Notes: generated by a model from the letters alone, not told the origin. A DNA stretch of 64,000 nt from Chitinophaga pinensis (GCA_945901065.1 CAMDKI010000001.1:310001-374000); one strand, 5' to 3'. Counted from the first letter of the stretch, positions 55,149-64,000 are shown. Made by a program: numbers and translations.

Positions 55149-55418
55149 ATGCCAGGTAAAAAAAATGGAGGTTACGATCCGGATGAAGAAGAGGATGACG
55201 ACCTCGATACCAATGATTTCGATGATGATGATGATTTAGATGATTTCGATGACGACGATGATGATGATTTTGATGCCGAGCCTAAAAAGCCAGCAGCAAA
55301 AAAGCCATTGGGTAAGCCAGGTAAAAAATCAAAATCGGAAGACGATGATGAGTTTGAAGAATTCAACCATCGCTTCGAAGATTTTGACAAGTTCGACGAC
55401 GACGACGACGATTATTAA
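55149..55418 (+). CDS. Asp-rich disordered protein
   Basis: In this 89-residue protein about half of the residues are Asp or Glu. Runs of D follow phenylalanine at regular places (DDFDDDDD, DDFDAEP), then a Lys/Pro-rich hinge (PKKPAAKKPLGKPGKK) and a second acidic part ending DDDDDDY. It is predicted to be disordered. The DNA has GAT/GAC microsatellite-like runs. It has its own promoter-like element and a strong terminator, so it is a separate, probably well-expressed unit. A role in binding cations or basic proteins is possible but not shown. Confidence 0.75.
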   Translation: MPGKKNGGYDPDEEEDDDLDTNDFDDDDDLDDFDDDDDDDFDAEPKKPAAKKPLGKPGKKSKSEDDDEFEEFNHRFEDFDKFDDDDDDY

Positions 55419-55450
55419 TCGTTAGTTGCCCTTTATAAATAAATGTATTC

Positions 55451-55484
55451 AATCCGCTATGGCTTGCCATGGCGGATTTTTTTA
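55451..55484 (+). terminator. Strong terminator after the Asp-rich protein gene
   Basis: A 12-base stem with one wobble pair (AATCCGCTATGG / CCATGGCGGATT) has a CTTG loop and is followed by seven Ts. It starts 33 bases after the stop. Confidence 0.85.
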
Positions 55485-55657
55485 TGGGTAATAGTTTCAC
55501 TAGCCTTGAGCACAACTTTCTTTGTGTCAAAACATGATAGCTCCTATACCCATGGGAGTGGTTGGGTGATTGCGCTGCCCATCAGTAGTAACCCGTATTT
55601 TAGGCACTTTGTGTAATACTGTTGATACCTTCGCCGTTCTATTGCAAATTGCCCTAT

Positions 55658-56503
55658 ATGAGAAATGCACTCCTGCTGCTGTTTGTATGTTTTGCCCTGC
55701 CTACTTTCGCGGCTAATACGGTTTCATTGAAAGATGCAGTAGCCCAAGGCCTAATAAGTGTTAAGGCCATTGGCGAAGGCGGATATACGGGCAAGGTAAT
55801 GGCTCTTGAAATAAGCAGCCTGCACAAAAAAGACCTTTTAGTCGATATTCCGGCGGGGTTGCAACTCAACTCAGAAGATAGCACCATACAAGACCTTATC
55901 ATTACCGACACGCGCCTTTTGGAGTTGGCCGCTGGTAGTAAGCGCAGGCTTATTATCAATGCCATGTGCATACAGCCGAGCAATGGTTCGCCGTATGCCA
56001 ATAGTGTGTTTAAATTGGGTATTATGGCCAACGATACTTTGGTAAAGCTTGCCCAGTACTTAGCCACTAAAGGCTACCAAGACGATTTGGGCCAATCCGC
56101 CATTTGGGCTATGGTAAATAACGAAGGGCTCGAAAACGTGTACGGCAGCGACCCAACCCGCCTGCAAGATTTGCTGCAGTTTATGCACGAGCTTACAGGC
56201 AAACCCTTGCCTTGGTATAACAAAGAGAAGGCCGCCCCGCCTGTGGGCCAAGTATACACCCAAGAACCCGCCATTATACACGCCAATTTTGAGTTTAAGT
56301 TGGCTATGGCAGGCACGGCACGCTTAGCCATATACAATGAGGCTGGCGAAGTGGTGTACGTTATTAAGGATAACATGATGGTAAAGAGCGGTAAGAGTAC
56401 CATGAAGTTCCGCATTGAGGTGCGTATGTACGAAGTGGGTAAGTACTTTGTGCGCCTTGAGCTTAATGGCAAGCTGCAAGAGGAGAAGGTGTTTGAGTTG
56501 TAA
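55658..56503 (+). CDS. Secreted protein of unknown family, tandem copy 1
   Basis: This 281-residue protein has a signal peptide (MRNALLLLFVCFALPTFAA). The ATG at 55658 is preferred over 55622, because it starts exactly at that signal. The mature part opens with VSLKDAVAQGLISVKAIGEGG, has a beta-rich section with one Cys in AMCIQPSNGSPYANS, a helical section around GQSAIWAMVNNEGLENVYG, and LPWYNKEKAAPPVG. A C-terminal beta domain contains ARLAIYNEAGEVVYVI and KYFVRLELNGK. The end looks like a Bacteroidota surface beta-sandwich but is not a clear sorting signal. The next gene is a full-length paralog. Confidence 0.8.
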   Translation: MRNALLLLFVCFALPTFAANTVSLKDAVAQGLISVKAIGEGGYTGKVMALEISSLHKKDLLVDIPAGLQLNSEDSTIQDLIITDTRLLELAAGSKRRLIINAMCIQPSNGSPYANSVFKLGIMANDTLVKLAQYLATKGYQDDLGQSAIWAMVNNEGLENVYGSDPTRLQDLLQFMHELTGKPLPWYNKEKAAPPVGQVYTQEPAIIHANFEFKLAMAGTARLAIYNEAGEVVYVIKDNMMVKSGKSTMKFRIEVRMYEVGKYFVRLELNGKLQEEKVFEL

Positions 56504-56548
56504 GTGCTGCTAGTTATCATTAAAGCTAAGTATCCTAAATAGTACCCC

Positions 56549-57394
56549 ATGAAGAATTTATTGCTAATAATGACATTGGTTACCAGTCTATCTGTTATTG
56601 AGGCAAAGGATATCGATTTGCAAGATGCCATTGAACAGGGTATTGTAAAGGCTAGTGTTAAAGGTGTCGGTGGGCACCTGGGTAAAGTATTGGCACTAGA
56701 GGTAACCAATATTCAAAATAGAACTGTTTACATCAATATCCCTGTCGGGCTTCAGTTCCTTTCAGAGGATGAGGGGCTGCAAGACCTTATTAATACCCAA
56801 GGTACACGCTTGGCAATAGCCGCCGGCAGCGTAAATAAACTAGTGCTAAATGCCATGTGCATACAACCCAGCAATGGTTCACCTTCGGTGGGAAGTAGCT
56901 TTTTAGTAGGTACACTTGCTACAGGGGCATTGCTAGAGTTGGTGCAATATATCTCCCAGAAACAGTACCTAGACAATCTCGGGCAATCGGCAGTATGGAC
57001 TTTGATACGGGGCGAAGGGCTAGAAAATGTGTATGGGCCAGACCAAAATAAACTGAATGATTTGTTGCAGTTTATGAGCCAGTTAACAGATAAAGAAGTG
57101 CCGTGGTACAACAAAGAAAAACTACCGCCGCCTCCCGGACAAGTATTTAGCACCGAGCCATCTATATTGCATGGCATCTATACCTTTCATTTGGAGCAGA
57201 AAGGTTTTGCCAATTTGGCGGTGTACGACTCAACGGGTAAAGAGGTGTTTCTGTTTTTAGAACACTTTGAAGTACTACCCGGCGATAACTGCCTAAAATT
57301 TAAGCTAACCGTAAAAGGCTACAAAGCTGGTAAATACTACGCCCGCTTGTTTCTAGATGGGGTAATGAAGGAGGAGAAAATGTTTGAGATATAG
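56549..57394 (+). CDS. Secreted protein of unknown family, tandem copy 2
   Basis: This 281-residue protein has the same length and layout as the gene before it, 45 bases away. Shared blocks are DLQDAIEQGIVKASVKGVGG, NAMCIQPSNGSP, LGQSAVWTLIRGEGLENVYG, LNDLLQFMSQLT, PWYNKEK and the closing AGKYYARLFLDG. The signal peptide is short (MKNLLLIMTLVTSLSVIEA). The DNA of the pair has diverged widely, so the duplication is not recent. I know no named domain; two adjacent conserved copies suggest a heteromer or split roles. Confidence 0.8.
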   Translation: MKNLLLIMTLVTSLSVIEAKDIDLQDAIEQGIVKASVKGVGGHLGKVLALEVTNIQNRTVYINIPVGLQFLSEDEGLQDLINTQGTRLAIAAGSVNKLVLNAMCIQPSNGSPSVGSSFLVGTLATGALLELVQYISQKQYLDNLGQSAVWTLIRGEGLENVYGPDQNKLNDLLQFMSQLTDKEVPWYNKEKLPPPPGQVFSTEPSILHGIYTFHLEQKGFANLAVYDSTGKEVFLFLEHFEVLPGDNCLKFKLTVKGYKAGKYYARLFLDGVMKEEKMFEI

Positions 57395-57413
57395 GGCAAC
57401 CGTTTGCACCAAC

Positions 57414-57449
57414 AAAAAAGCGCCCCGCATCAACGATGCGGGGCGCTTT
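57414..57449 (-). terminator. Bidirectional terminator between convergent genes
   Basis: A perfect 15-base stem (AAAGCGCCCCGCATC and complement) has an AAC loop. Six As on the left give a T-run for the minus strand (aconitase). For the plus strand (tandem copy 2) the tail is only TTTAAT. Confidence 0.85.
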
Positions 57450-57457
57450 AATATCGG

Positions 57458-57494
57458 CTAGTTACTAATAACTAATCAACTAATAACAAATCAA
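57458..57494. repeat. 7-base-period tract at the 3' end of aconitase gene
   Basis: The tract reads CTAGTTA, CTAATAA, CTAATCA, ACTAATA, ACAAATC, with a 7-base period. It lies between the bidirectional terminator and the aconitase stop. No inverted partner is seen. Confidence 0.45.
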
Positions 57495-59774
57495 CTACTT
57501 ACCAGCAGCCAAAGCAGCTTCTTCTTTGATTTTGTTCAAAGCGCTACCGGCTTTAAACCACTCAATTTGCTGCTCATTGTATGTGTGGTTTACGGTAATG
57601 CTCTCGCTGCTACCGTCTTTGTGGTTTAGTACCAACGTAAGTGGCACACCAGGCGCGAAGGTAGTAAGACCCACGATGTCGATGCTATCGTTCTCTTGGA
57701 TTTTATCATAGTCGGCTGGGTTGGCGAAAGTCAATCCCAACATACCTTGCTTCTTCAAGTTGGTTTCGTGTATGCGTGCAAACGAGCGAACCAATACAGC
57801 ACGTACGGCCAAGTGGCGCGGCTGCATAGCTGCATGCTCGCGGCTACTGCCTTCGCCGTAGTTTTCGTCGCCCACAACTATGCTACCAATGCCAGCAGCT
57901 TTGTAAGCACGGGCGGCGGTTGGTACTTCTACATACTCGCCGGTCAATTGGTTTTTCACCGCGTTCACCTTCTCGTTAAAGAAGTTGGTGGCACCGGTAA
58001 GGGTGTTGTTGGCAATGTTATCCAAGTGGCCACGGAAACGCAACCAAGGGCCCGCCATCGAAATGTGATCGGTAGTACATTTGCCTTTAGCCTTAATCAA
58101 AAGCTTCAAGCCTTTAATGTCGGTACCTTCCCAAGGTTTAAAGCCTTCCAATAGTTGCAAGCGCTCAGATGTTGGGTCAACTATAATCTGCACGGTTGAG
58201 CCGTCGGCAGCCGGGGCTTGGTAGCCTGGGTCCTCAGCGTCAAAGCCTTTTGGCGGTAGTTCCAAGCCAGTTGGCTCGTCCAATTTCACAGCCACGCCAT
58301 CACGGTTGATGAGGGTATCGGTAATTGGGTTAAACGTCAAATCGCCGGCAATGGCAAATGCGGTAACAATTTCAGGCGATGCCACAAAAGAGTGGGTATT
58401 TGGGTTGCCGTCGTTACGCTTCGCAAAGTTACGGTTGAACGAAGTGATGATAGAGTTCTTGCGGTTCGGGTCGTTGGTGTGGCGGCTCCATTGGCCAATG
58501 CACGGGCCACAAGCGTTTGCCATTACCACGCCACCAATTTTCTCGAAAGTATCCAAAAATCCGTCGCGCTCTACGGTGTAGCGTACTACTTCTGAGCCTG
58601 GGGTAATGGTATATTCTGCTTTTACTTTCAGGTTTTTATCGATAGCCTGTTTAGCCAAAGAAGCGGCACGGCTAATGTCTTCGTAAGAAGAGTTGGTGCA
58701 GCTACCAATCAAGCCAACTTCCAGTTCTTGCGGATAGTTGTTGTCGCGCACGGCTTGTGCAAATTTCGACAAAGGCCAAGCCAAATCCGGAGTGAAAGGG
58801 CCGTTAATGTGCGGCTCCAGCTCGGTAAGGTTGATTTCGATAACTTGATCGAAATAAGCCTCAGGGTTGGCGTACACCTCAGGGTCGGCAATCAAATGCT
58901 CACGAACGGCATCAGCAGCAGCAGCCACATCGGCACGGTCGGTAGAAATCAAATAACGCTTCATGCTATCGTCGTATCCGAAGATAGAGGTGGTAGCGCC
59001 AATTTCGGCACCCATGTTACAGATGGTACCTTTGCCTGTGCAGCTAAAGGTTTCGGCACCTGGGCCAAAATATTCAACAATAGCACCGGTACCACCTTTT
59101 ACGGTAAGGATACCAGCAACTTTAAGTATCACGTCTTTGGCCGAAGTCCAACCGCTCATTTTGCCGGTTAGTTTCACACCAATCAATTTAGGGAATTTCA
59201 GCTCCCAAGCCATGCCGGCCATTACGTCAACCGCATCGGCACCACCTACGCCAATGGCTACCATACCCAAACCACCCGCGTTAACGGTGTGGCTATCGGT
59301 ACCAATCATCATACCACCAGGGAAAGCATAGTTCTCCAAGATAACTTGGTGAATGATACCAGCACCTGGTTTCCAGAAACCGATACCATATTTATTCGAA
59401 ACCGAACCCAAGAAGTTAAACACCTCTTTGTTCACTTCCAACGAAGTTGTTAAATCTTTGGCAGCACCATCTTTGGCCAATATCAAGTGGTCGCAGTGCA
59501 CGGTAGAAGGCACGGCAGCTTGTGGCTTGCCGGCTTGCATAAATTGCAACAGGGCCATTTGGGCGGTAGCGTCTTGCATTGCTACACGGTCGGGTGCAAA
59601 ATCAACGTACGATTTGCCTCTTTGGAAATTCACAGCCTCTTGGCTTTCAAACAAATGCGAGTACAAAATTTTCTCCGTAAGGGTAAGTGGACGACCTACT
59701 ATTTGGCGAGCTTTGGCCACGCGAGCAGGTAGCGCGTCGTACACTTTTTGTATCCTCTCGAAATCAAATGCCAT
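57495..59774 (-). CDS. acn: Aconitate hydratase (mitochondrial-like)
   Basis: This 759-residue TCA-cycle enzyme interconverts citrate and isocitrate through a 4Fe-4S cluster. The cluster ligands are seen in [10 protein letters not shown] and CGPCIGQW. Substrate motifs include [17 protein letters not shown], the [13 protein letters not shown] block and the swivel-domain [12 protein letters not shown]. Its length and motifs match the eukaryotic mitochondrial and Bacteroidota form rather than the longer AcnA or AcnB. It is complete, transcribed alone, and has a strong terminator. It needs an iron-sulfur carrier such as the IscA-like protein at 49474. Confidence 0.95.
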   Translation of the reverse strand: MAFDFERIQKVYDALPARVAKARQIVGRPLTLTEKILYSHLFESQEAVNFQRGKSYVDFAPDRVAMQDATAQMALLQFMQAGKPQAAVPSTVHCDHLILAKDGAAKDLTTSLEVNKEVFNFLGSVSNKYGIGFWKPGAGIIHQVILENYAFPGGMMIGTDSHTVNAGGLGMVAIGVGGADAVDVMAGMAWELKFPKLIGVKLTGKMSGWTSAKDVILKVAGILTVKGGTGAIVEYFGPGAETFSCTGKGTICNMGAEIGATTSIFGYDDSMKRYLISTDRADVAAAADAVREHLIADPEVYANPEAYFDQVIEINLTELEPHINGPFTPDLAWPLSKFAQAVRDNNYPQELEVGLIGSCTNSSYEDISRAASLAKQAIDKNLKVKAEYTITPGSEVVRYTVERDGFLDTFEKIGGVVMANACGPCIGQWSRHTNDPNRKNSIITSFNRNFAKRNDGNPNTHSFVASPEIVTAFAIAGDLTFNPITDTLINRDGVAVKLDEPTGLELPPKGFDAEDPGYQAPAADGSTVQIIVDPTSERLQLLEGFKPWEGTDIKGLKLLIKAKGKCTTDHISMAGPWLRFRGHLDNIANNTLTGATNFFNEKVNAVKNQLTGEYVEVPTAARAYKAAGIGSIVVGDENYGEGSSREHAAMQPRHLAVRAVLVRSFARIHETNLKKQGMLGLTFANPADYDKIQENDSIDIVGLTTFAPGVPLTLVLNHKDGSSESITVNHTYNEQQIEWFKAGSALNKIKEEAALAAGK

Positions 59775-59978
59775 AGAAATATTGGTTTACAGGTGGTGCA
59801 TCAAAGTTTTCACGGTGCGAAATTACTAATAATTAGGGATAGAATAGTAGGAATAGGGTATGTAATTGTTGAGATAAATTGTGCTTAGTTTACGGGGCAT
59901 GATTTGTAATAAAGACCGTAAAGGATTAACTTAGATATGTATTATGAACAGAAGTTACTACTTTTAGGTTTTACAAGT

Positions 59979-60224
59979 ATGACAACATCCGCGATAAAAG
60001 AAAAGCTCCAATCATACATAGATCAAGGCGATGATAAGCTGTTAAAAATGCTTTTCGCCTTAGCCAAGGAATATATGGATGAAGACAACGATGACGAACT
60101 CAACGATGAAGAATTAGCTATACTGGATAAAAGAAGGGAAAACAGGCTTAGCGGTAAAAGCAAAACACATCCATGGCCCGAAGTAAAGAATAGAATTCTT
60201 AATAAGAATAGGCTTAAAAAATGA
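59979..60224 (+). CDS. Antitoxin-like component of a toxin-antitoxin pair
   Basis: This 81-residue acidic helical protein starts at the ATG at 59979 (MTTSAIKEKLQSYID); the earlier ATG at 59937 adds an unlikely hydrophobic tail. The layout is an N-terminal helix, an acidic middle (DEDNDDELNDEE) and a C-terminal HPWPEVKNRI. It resembles the addiction-module component family, in which a Trp-containing tail binds the toxin. It overlaps the toxin gene by four bases (ATGA), the usual coupling in such pairs. Confidence 0.75.
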   Translation: MTTSAIKEKLQSYIDQGDDKLLKMLFALAKEYMDEDNDDELNDEELAILDKRRENRLSGKSKTHPWPEVKNRILNKNRLKK

Positions 60225-60508
60225 GCTTTACTCTTAAAGTACAGGATGAAGCCGAAGAAGATATTGATTCAGCTTTTACTTGGTATGAAGAACAGAGTGT
60301 TGGATTGGGATCCAAATTTCTCGAAGAAATTGAGGAGGGATTTTTGTTGATCACCAATAATCCAGAACACTACGGATATTATAAGCCCAGACCACACTAC
60401 CGAAGATTCTTATTAAAACAGTTTCCATTACGTATTGTGTATGAAATTGAAGAAAACAACATTGTTGTATTTCGAGTGCTACATGTAAAACGCAGTAAAG
60501 GCTTTTAA
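60221..60508 (+). CDS. RelE/ParE family toxin
   Basis: This 95-residue protein has the RelE/ParE fold pattern: VQDEAEEDIDSAFTWYEEQ as the first helix pair, then LGSKFLEEIEEGF and NPEHYGYYKPR. The central strand RRFLLKQFPLRIVYEIEE and the final VVFRVLHVKRS match the family. RelE members cut mRNA on the ribosome and ParE members poison gyrase; sequence alone does not decide, but the lack of typical RelE catalytic residues at the end favours ParE-like. It is coupled to the antitoxin gene just before it. Confidence 0.85.
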   Translation: MSFTLKVQDEAEEDIDSAFTWYEEQSVGLGSKFLEEIEEGFLLITNNPEHYGYYKPRPHYRRFLLKQFPLRIVYEIEENNIVVFRVLHVKRSKGF

Positions 60509-60554
60509 CAGAAATAAGCACTTTTCGCTAAATCCTACCTAACTTGCGGGTGTA

Positions 60555-61772
60555 ATGAACCTTTGGCACAATATACTTTTGGCTTGGCGCAATATCAGGG
60601 GCAATATGCTCCGGTTTGTGCTCACGTTTATGATTATCGCAATTGGCCTGTCAGCTATTGTGGGTATTCTTACCGCGGTAGATAGCATGAAGTTTTATTT
60701 GGTAAACAACCTCTCGCGGGTGGGCGGCACCAGTTTCACTATCCGAAGCAAGAAAAAGCAAGATGAGGGCGAAAAACCCGCGCCGCAGGTAATGTACAAA
60801 GAAGCGGCAGGCTTTAAGGAACTGTTTATTATGGAGGATGTAAAAGTATCCATATCGACCAACGCCAGCCAAGCCGCTACTGCCAAATATCGGTACGAAA
60901 AAACCAACCCTAACGTGAGCGTAATGGGTATTGATGAAAACTATATTGATATATCAGGCTATGAGTTTCAGTTGGGCCGAAACTTCTCGATACAAGAAAT
61001 ACAAAGTGGAAACAACATAGCCATAATTGGTGCTGAAATAGCCAACAAACTCTTTGCTAAGCCCGATTCTGCTATTAATGCTATTATTTCGGTCGGCACA
61101 TTCCGTTATCAAGTAATTGGGGTGCTAGAGGCCAAGGGTAATAGCATAATGAGCAACGACAACCTGATACTGATAAGCGAACTAAACGCTCGCCGAAACT
61201 TCAACCGCGACAATCGGCCCTACGTAGTAACGGTAGCCATGGACGACCCGGAAAGGATGGATGCCGTAATGGACGAAGCGACAGGCGTGTTTAGAATGGT
61301 GCGTCACCTGCACCCGCTTGAGGACGATAATTTTGAAATGAACCGCAGCGATAGGATTGCCCAAAGTATCATCGAAAATACGCAGTACATTCAAATGGCT
61401 GCCTACCTTATTGGGTTTATTACTTTCTTCGGTTCGGGCATTGCGTTGATGAATATAATGCTGGTTTCGGTAAGCGAGCGTACGCGAGAGATTGGCATAC
61501 ACAAAGCCATAGGTGCCCGCAGAGGCCATATTGTTACCCAGTTTTTGGTAGAGACCTTAGTTATCTGCCAAACGGGTGGGGTGGTGGGTATTATGTTGGG
61601 CATCATGTTTGGCAATATCCTGTCTGTGGTGCTCGATGTGGGCTTTATTATGCCTTGGCAATGGATAGGCGGAGGCTTCTTCTTCTGCTTGCTTATCGGT
61701 TTGGCAGCGGGCATTTATCCTGCCATCAAAGCCTCCAAACTTGACCCAATAGAGGCGTTGAGATATGAGTAG
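60555..61772 (+). CDS. MacB/FtsX-type ABC transporter permease
   Basis: This 405-residue permease has an N-terminal membrane helix (about residues 17-38), a large periplasmic MacB-like core domain, and three C-terminal helices (about 280-300, 325-350, 370-392). The family's [20 protein letters not shown] loop lies between helices, and the end reads [19 protein letters not shown]. Such permeases work with an ATPase and often an adaptor protein, but neither is beside it here: toxin-antitoxin genes lie upstream and ligA is convergent downstream. The substrate is unknown. Confidence 0.92.
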   Translation: MNLWHNILLAWRNIRGNMLRFVLTFMIIAIGLSAIVGILTAVDSMKFYLVNNLSRVGGTSFTIRSKKKQDEGEKPAPQVMYKEAAGFKELFIMEDVKVSISTNASQAATAKYRYEKTNPNVSVMGIDENYIDISGYEFQLGRNFSIQEIQSGNNIAIIGAEIANKLFAKPDSAINAIISVGTFRYQVIGVLEAKGNSIMSNDNLILISELNARRNFNRDNRPYVVTVAMDDPERMDAVMDEATGVFRMVRHLHPLEDDNFEMNRSDRIAQSIIENTQYIQMAAYLIGFITFFGSGIALMNIMLVSVSERTREIGIHKAIGARRGHIVTQFLVETLVICQTGGVVGIMLGIMFGNILSVVLDVGFIMPWQWIGGGFFFCLLIGLAAGIYPAIKASKLDPIEALRYE

Positions 61773-61775
61773 TTA

Positions 61776-61860
61776 ATTTGAAAATTTGAAAATGTACCAA
61801 TTTGAAAATGGCTTCCTCCCCATTTTCAAATTTCTAAATTGTATCATTTTCAAATTGGTT
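61776..61860. repeat. Long inverted repeat between convergent permease and ligA genes
   Basis: The left arm ends with AATTTGAAAATGG (to 61811) and the right arm begins with CCATTTTCAAATT (from 61819). Both continue with further copies of the TTTGAAAAT unit. The arms pair over about 35 bases with mismatches. Position between convergent genes suggests a bidirectional terminator; the repeated 8-9-base unit links it to the other periodic tracts. Confidence 0.6.
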
Positions 61861-63967
61861 ATCCTATCATCTCCAGAAACGCATCTTCATCAATAACCTG
61901 CACTGTCGGTAAGCTTTGGGCTTTGGTGAGCTTGCTACCTGCACCCGGGCCAGCTACTAAGTAATCTAAGTTTTTGCTTACGCCGCTGATGAGCTTGCCG
62001 CCGTTTTGCTCAACTAATGCTTGGGCTTCGTCTCTGGTAAATTTGGTAAGCGTGCCCGTAAATAGAAAGCTCTTGCCATCTAGTTTATTGTTGGCAGGTA
62101 CTACTTCTTCTAGTTGGGTTTCAATGTTAACGCCCAGTTCTTTCAGCTTTTTAAGCAACTCAATATTGGCTTCAGTATGAAAGAACTCATAAACGCTCTC
62201 CGCAACCTTCGGGCCCACTTCATCTACCTCCATCAATTGCTCCTGTGTCCAGTTTTCGAAATCGAGGGCAGAGCCTACTTTTTTGGCTAACACTTTGGCG
62301 GTGGTAGCACCAATATGCCTAATGCCCAAGGCAGTTATCAAGCGCCAAAGCGGGTGGTTTTTGCTGGCTTCAATACCTACTTTTAGGTTTGCCACACTCT
62401 TTGCTTTCCAACCTTCTAGAGCCAGTATGCGGTCATAGTCCAATTGGTAGATGTCCTCCAATTGATTGATGATACCTTCTGCCATAAAGCGTTTCACAAT
62501 GTCTTTGCCGAGTCCGTCAATGTCCATAGCACCTTTGCTAACAAAGTGTATTACACGCTCTTCTTGCTGCACGGGGCATTCAATATTCACGCACCGCCAG
62601 ATAGCTTCACCTTCGGGTTTCACTAAGGTTGAGTTACACGAAGGGCACTCACGCGGGAAATCAATAGCCGTTTCCGCGCCAGTTCGGGTGGTAGTTACTA
62701 CCCCTGCAATATAGGGTATTACATCGCCAGCGCGCTCAACCACTACCGTATCGCCAATTTTGATGTCTTTCTCCAGTATAAAATCTTCGTTGTGCAACGA
62801 TATGGAGCTAATGGTAACCCCCGCCAAAGGCACTGGGGTTATTTTAGCCACTGGCGTAACGGCACCAGTACGGCCCACCTGAAACTCCACGCGCTCCAAT
62901 ATGCTTTGGGCTTGGCGTGCCTTAAATTTAAAGGCTATGGCCCAACGTGGGTGGTGCGCGGTGCTGCCCGTTTCTTGTTGTTTTTGGTAGTCGTTCAACT
63001 TTATTACCATGCCATCAATCTCAATAGGGTAGGCATTGCGTTTTTCTTCCCAATTGCCTACGTGGGCAACTACTTGGGGTATAGTAGGGTATAGGCCAAT
63101 CTCCTTCACTGGGGCATTAAAACCCAGCTTATGAAGTGTTTCGATGCTTTCGAAATGCGTTTTCAACCCTCTGCCTAAAACATTGTTACCATCCTTGTCA
63201 ATGGCGTAGCCTATTTGGTATATCACCGCTTCTAACCCGCGACGAGCCACTTCTGCGCTATCCTTCAAGCGCAATGCACCCGATGCGGTGTTACGCGAAT
63301 TTTGGAAAGTCTTTAATCCTTGCTCGCGACGTTTTTCGTTCATTTCGGCAAATACTTCATTGCGTATAACTACCTCACCTCGCACTTCGGCTTTTACAAT
63401 ACCGTATTTAGAAAACTCCGCTCTCAACGGAATAGATTTGATTACTTTAGCATTGTTGGTTATGTCCTCACCCATCACGCCATCGCCACGGGTTGCAGCA
63501 CGCACCATTAGGTCGTTCTCATAAACTATCGCGATACTCGAGCCATCAAACTTGGGTTCCACGCAATATTCTATTCCCTCGTTGCCTACCAACTTGCGCA
63601 ATCGGTTGTCAAACTCAGTTAGGTCTTCCTCATTATAGCTGTTGTCCAACGATAGCATGGGTAAGTTGTGCTCAACAGCTACAAACTCTTCTGTCAATCC
63701 TTGGGCTACTCGTTGCGTTGGCGAGTCGGGGGTTTGTAAGGCAGGGTAGTTGGCTTCAATTTGCTTTAGGCGCTTAAACAGTTGGTCGTAGTCATAATCC
63801 GACACTACTGCTTCCGATTGCACATAGTATCTCCAGTCGTGGTACTTTATCGCATCGCGTAGGTCACTTACTTCTTTATCGGCAGCCTCTTGGTTCTGGG
63901 CTATTGGGCTTGCCAATAGCCTATGGCTTAGGTCAAGGTATTCACGTTCTTGCGCTGCGGTGTACAT
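61859..63967 (-). CDS. ligA: NAD-dependent DNA ligase
   Basis: This 702-residue ligase seals nicks in replication and repair using NAD. The N-terminal adenylation part has YHDWRYYVQS, and the active Lys lies in CVEPKFDGSSI near residue 139. An OB fold, a four-Cys zinc finger (CPSC..CVNIEC), helix-hairpin-helix repeats around ALGIRHIGATTAKVL and a C-terminal BRCT domain (DGKSFLFTGTLTKFTRDEA to the end) complete it. The full gene lies inside the window, with its start 34 bases from the right edge. Confidence 0.96.
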   Translation of the reverse strand: MYTAAQEREYLDLSHRLLASPIAQNQEAADKEVSDLRDAIKYHDWRYYVQSEAVVSDYDYDQLFKRLKQIEANYPALQTPDSPTQRVAQGLTEEFVAVEHNLPMLSLDNSYNEEDLTEFDNRLRKLVGNEGIEYCVEPKFDGSSIAIVYENDLMVRAATRGDGVMGEDITNNAKVIKSIPLRAEFSKYGIVKAEVRGEVVIRNEVFAEMNEKRREQGLKTFQNSRNTASGALRLKDSAEVARRGLEAVIYQIGYAIDKDGNNVLGRGLKTHFESIETLHKLGFNAPVKEIGLYPTIPQVVAHVGNWEEKRNAYPIEIDGMVIKLNDYQKQQETGSTAHHPRWAIAFKFKARQAQSILERVEFQVGRTGAVTPVAKITPVPLAGVTISSISLHNEDFILEKDIKIGDTVVVERAGDVIPYIAGVVTTTRTGAETAIDFPRECPSCNSTLVKPEGEAIWRCVNIECPVQQEERVIHFVSKGAMDIDGLGKDIVKRFMAEGIINQLEDIYQLDYDRILALEGWKAKSVANLKVGIEASKNHPLWRLITALGIRHIGATTAKVLAKKVGSALDFENWTQEQLMEVDEVGPKVAESVYEFFHTEANIELLKKLKELGVNIETQLEEVVPANNKLDGKSFLFTGTLTKFTRDEAQALVEQNGGKLISGVSKNLDYLVAGPGAGSKLTKAQSLPTVQVIDEDAFLEMIG

Positions 63968-63991
63968 TTGTTTCGATTATGTGCTTATTTG

Positions 63992-63999
63992 CAAATGTA
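63992..63999 (-). promoter_or_regulatory. -7-like element TACATTTG upstream of ligA
   Basis: On the minus strand TACATTTG fits TAnnTTTG and lies 24 bases before the ligA ATG. The surrounding bases (GCTTATTT, GCAAATGT) also look like the octad tracts, so the match could be due to the repeat. The -33 region is outside the window. Confidence 0.3.
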
Positions 64000-64000
64000 C

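Noticed and set aside
55172-55390. Ser-rich open frame on the minus strand opposite the acidic gene
   Set aside because: It is the antisense reading of GAT/GAC runs and has no independent signals.

Overview
The window looks like chromosomal DNA of an aerobic member of the Bacteroidota outside the gut Bacteroidales. It has an alternative complex III plus caa3-type oxidase operon, giant secreted proteins ending in type 9 secretion (T9SS) sorting domains of both kinds, SprB-type repeats, and TAnnTTTG promoter elements. It also has the SurE / small membrane protein / LpxB gene order and a Prc-type protease of the Bacteroidota form. No rRNA or tRNA gene, integrase, intact insertion sequence or CRISPR array was seen.

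Layout: (1) 1-10.8 kb, + strand: two large exported repeat proteins. The first is cut by the window edge and lacks a recognisable sorting domain; the second is a T9SS type B protein. (2) 11.0-27.0 kb, - strand: a compact run of 15 genes, read actA-actB-actC-actD-actE-actF-coxB-coxA-ctaB-coxC1-coxC2-cox4-sco-DUF420-small CPMC protein. It encodes the whole electron path from quinol to oxygen plus assembly factors, behind one good promoter. (3) 27.3-34.7 kb: a Prc/Tsp-like protease, serine hydroxymethyltransferase, a membrane-anchored TPR protein, and the lpxB / small membrane protein / surE operon. (4) 35.1-46.6 kb, - strand: a 2366-residue T9SS type A surface protein, then a two-gene unit of a small secreted protein and a 1279-residue SprB-repeat type B protein. 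(5) 46.9-64.0 kb: housekeeping and accessory genes: priA, an IscA/HesB-type protein, an S4-domain protein, a secreted propeller-like protein, homogentisate dioxygenase-like gene, gltX, two small charged proteins, a tandem pair of unknown secreted paralogs, aconitase, a toxin-antitoxin pair, a MacB-like permease and ligA.

The most unusual signal is between the genes. Many intergenic gaps carry short tracts with a strict 7-base period (sometimes 8), usually as two inverted arms around a spacer of about 20-110 bases. The unit sequence differs from locus to locus, but the period and the inverted-pair layout are kept. Two other gaps hold clusters of short perfect hairpins that look like REP elements. 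I know no named family for the 7-base tracts, and they are the best candidate here for something undescribed.
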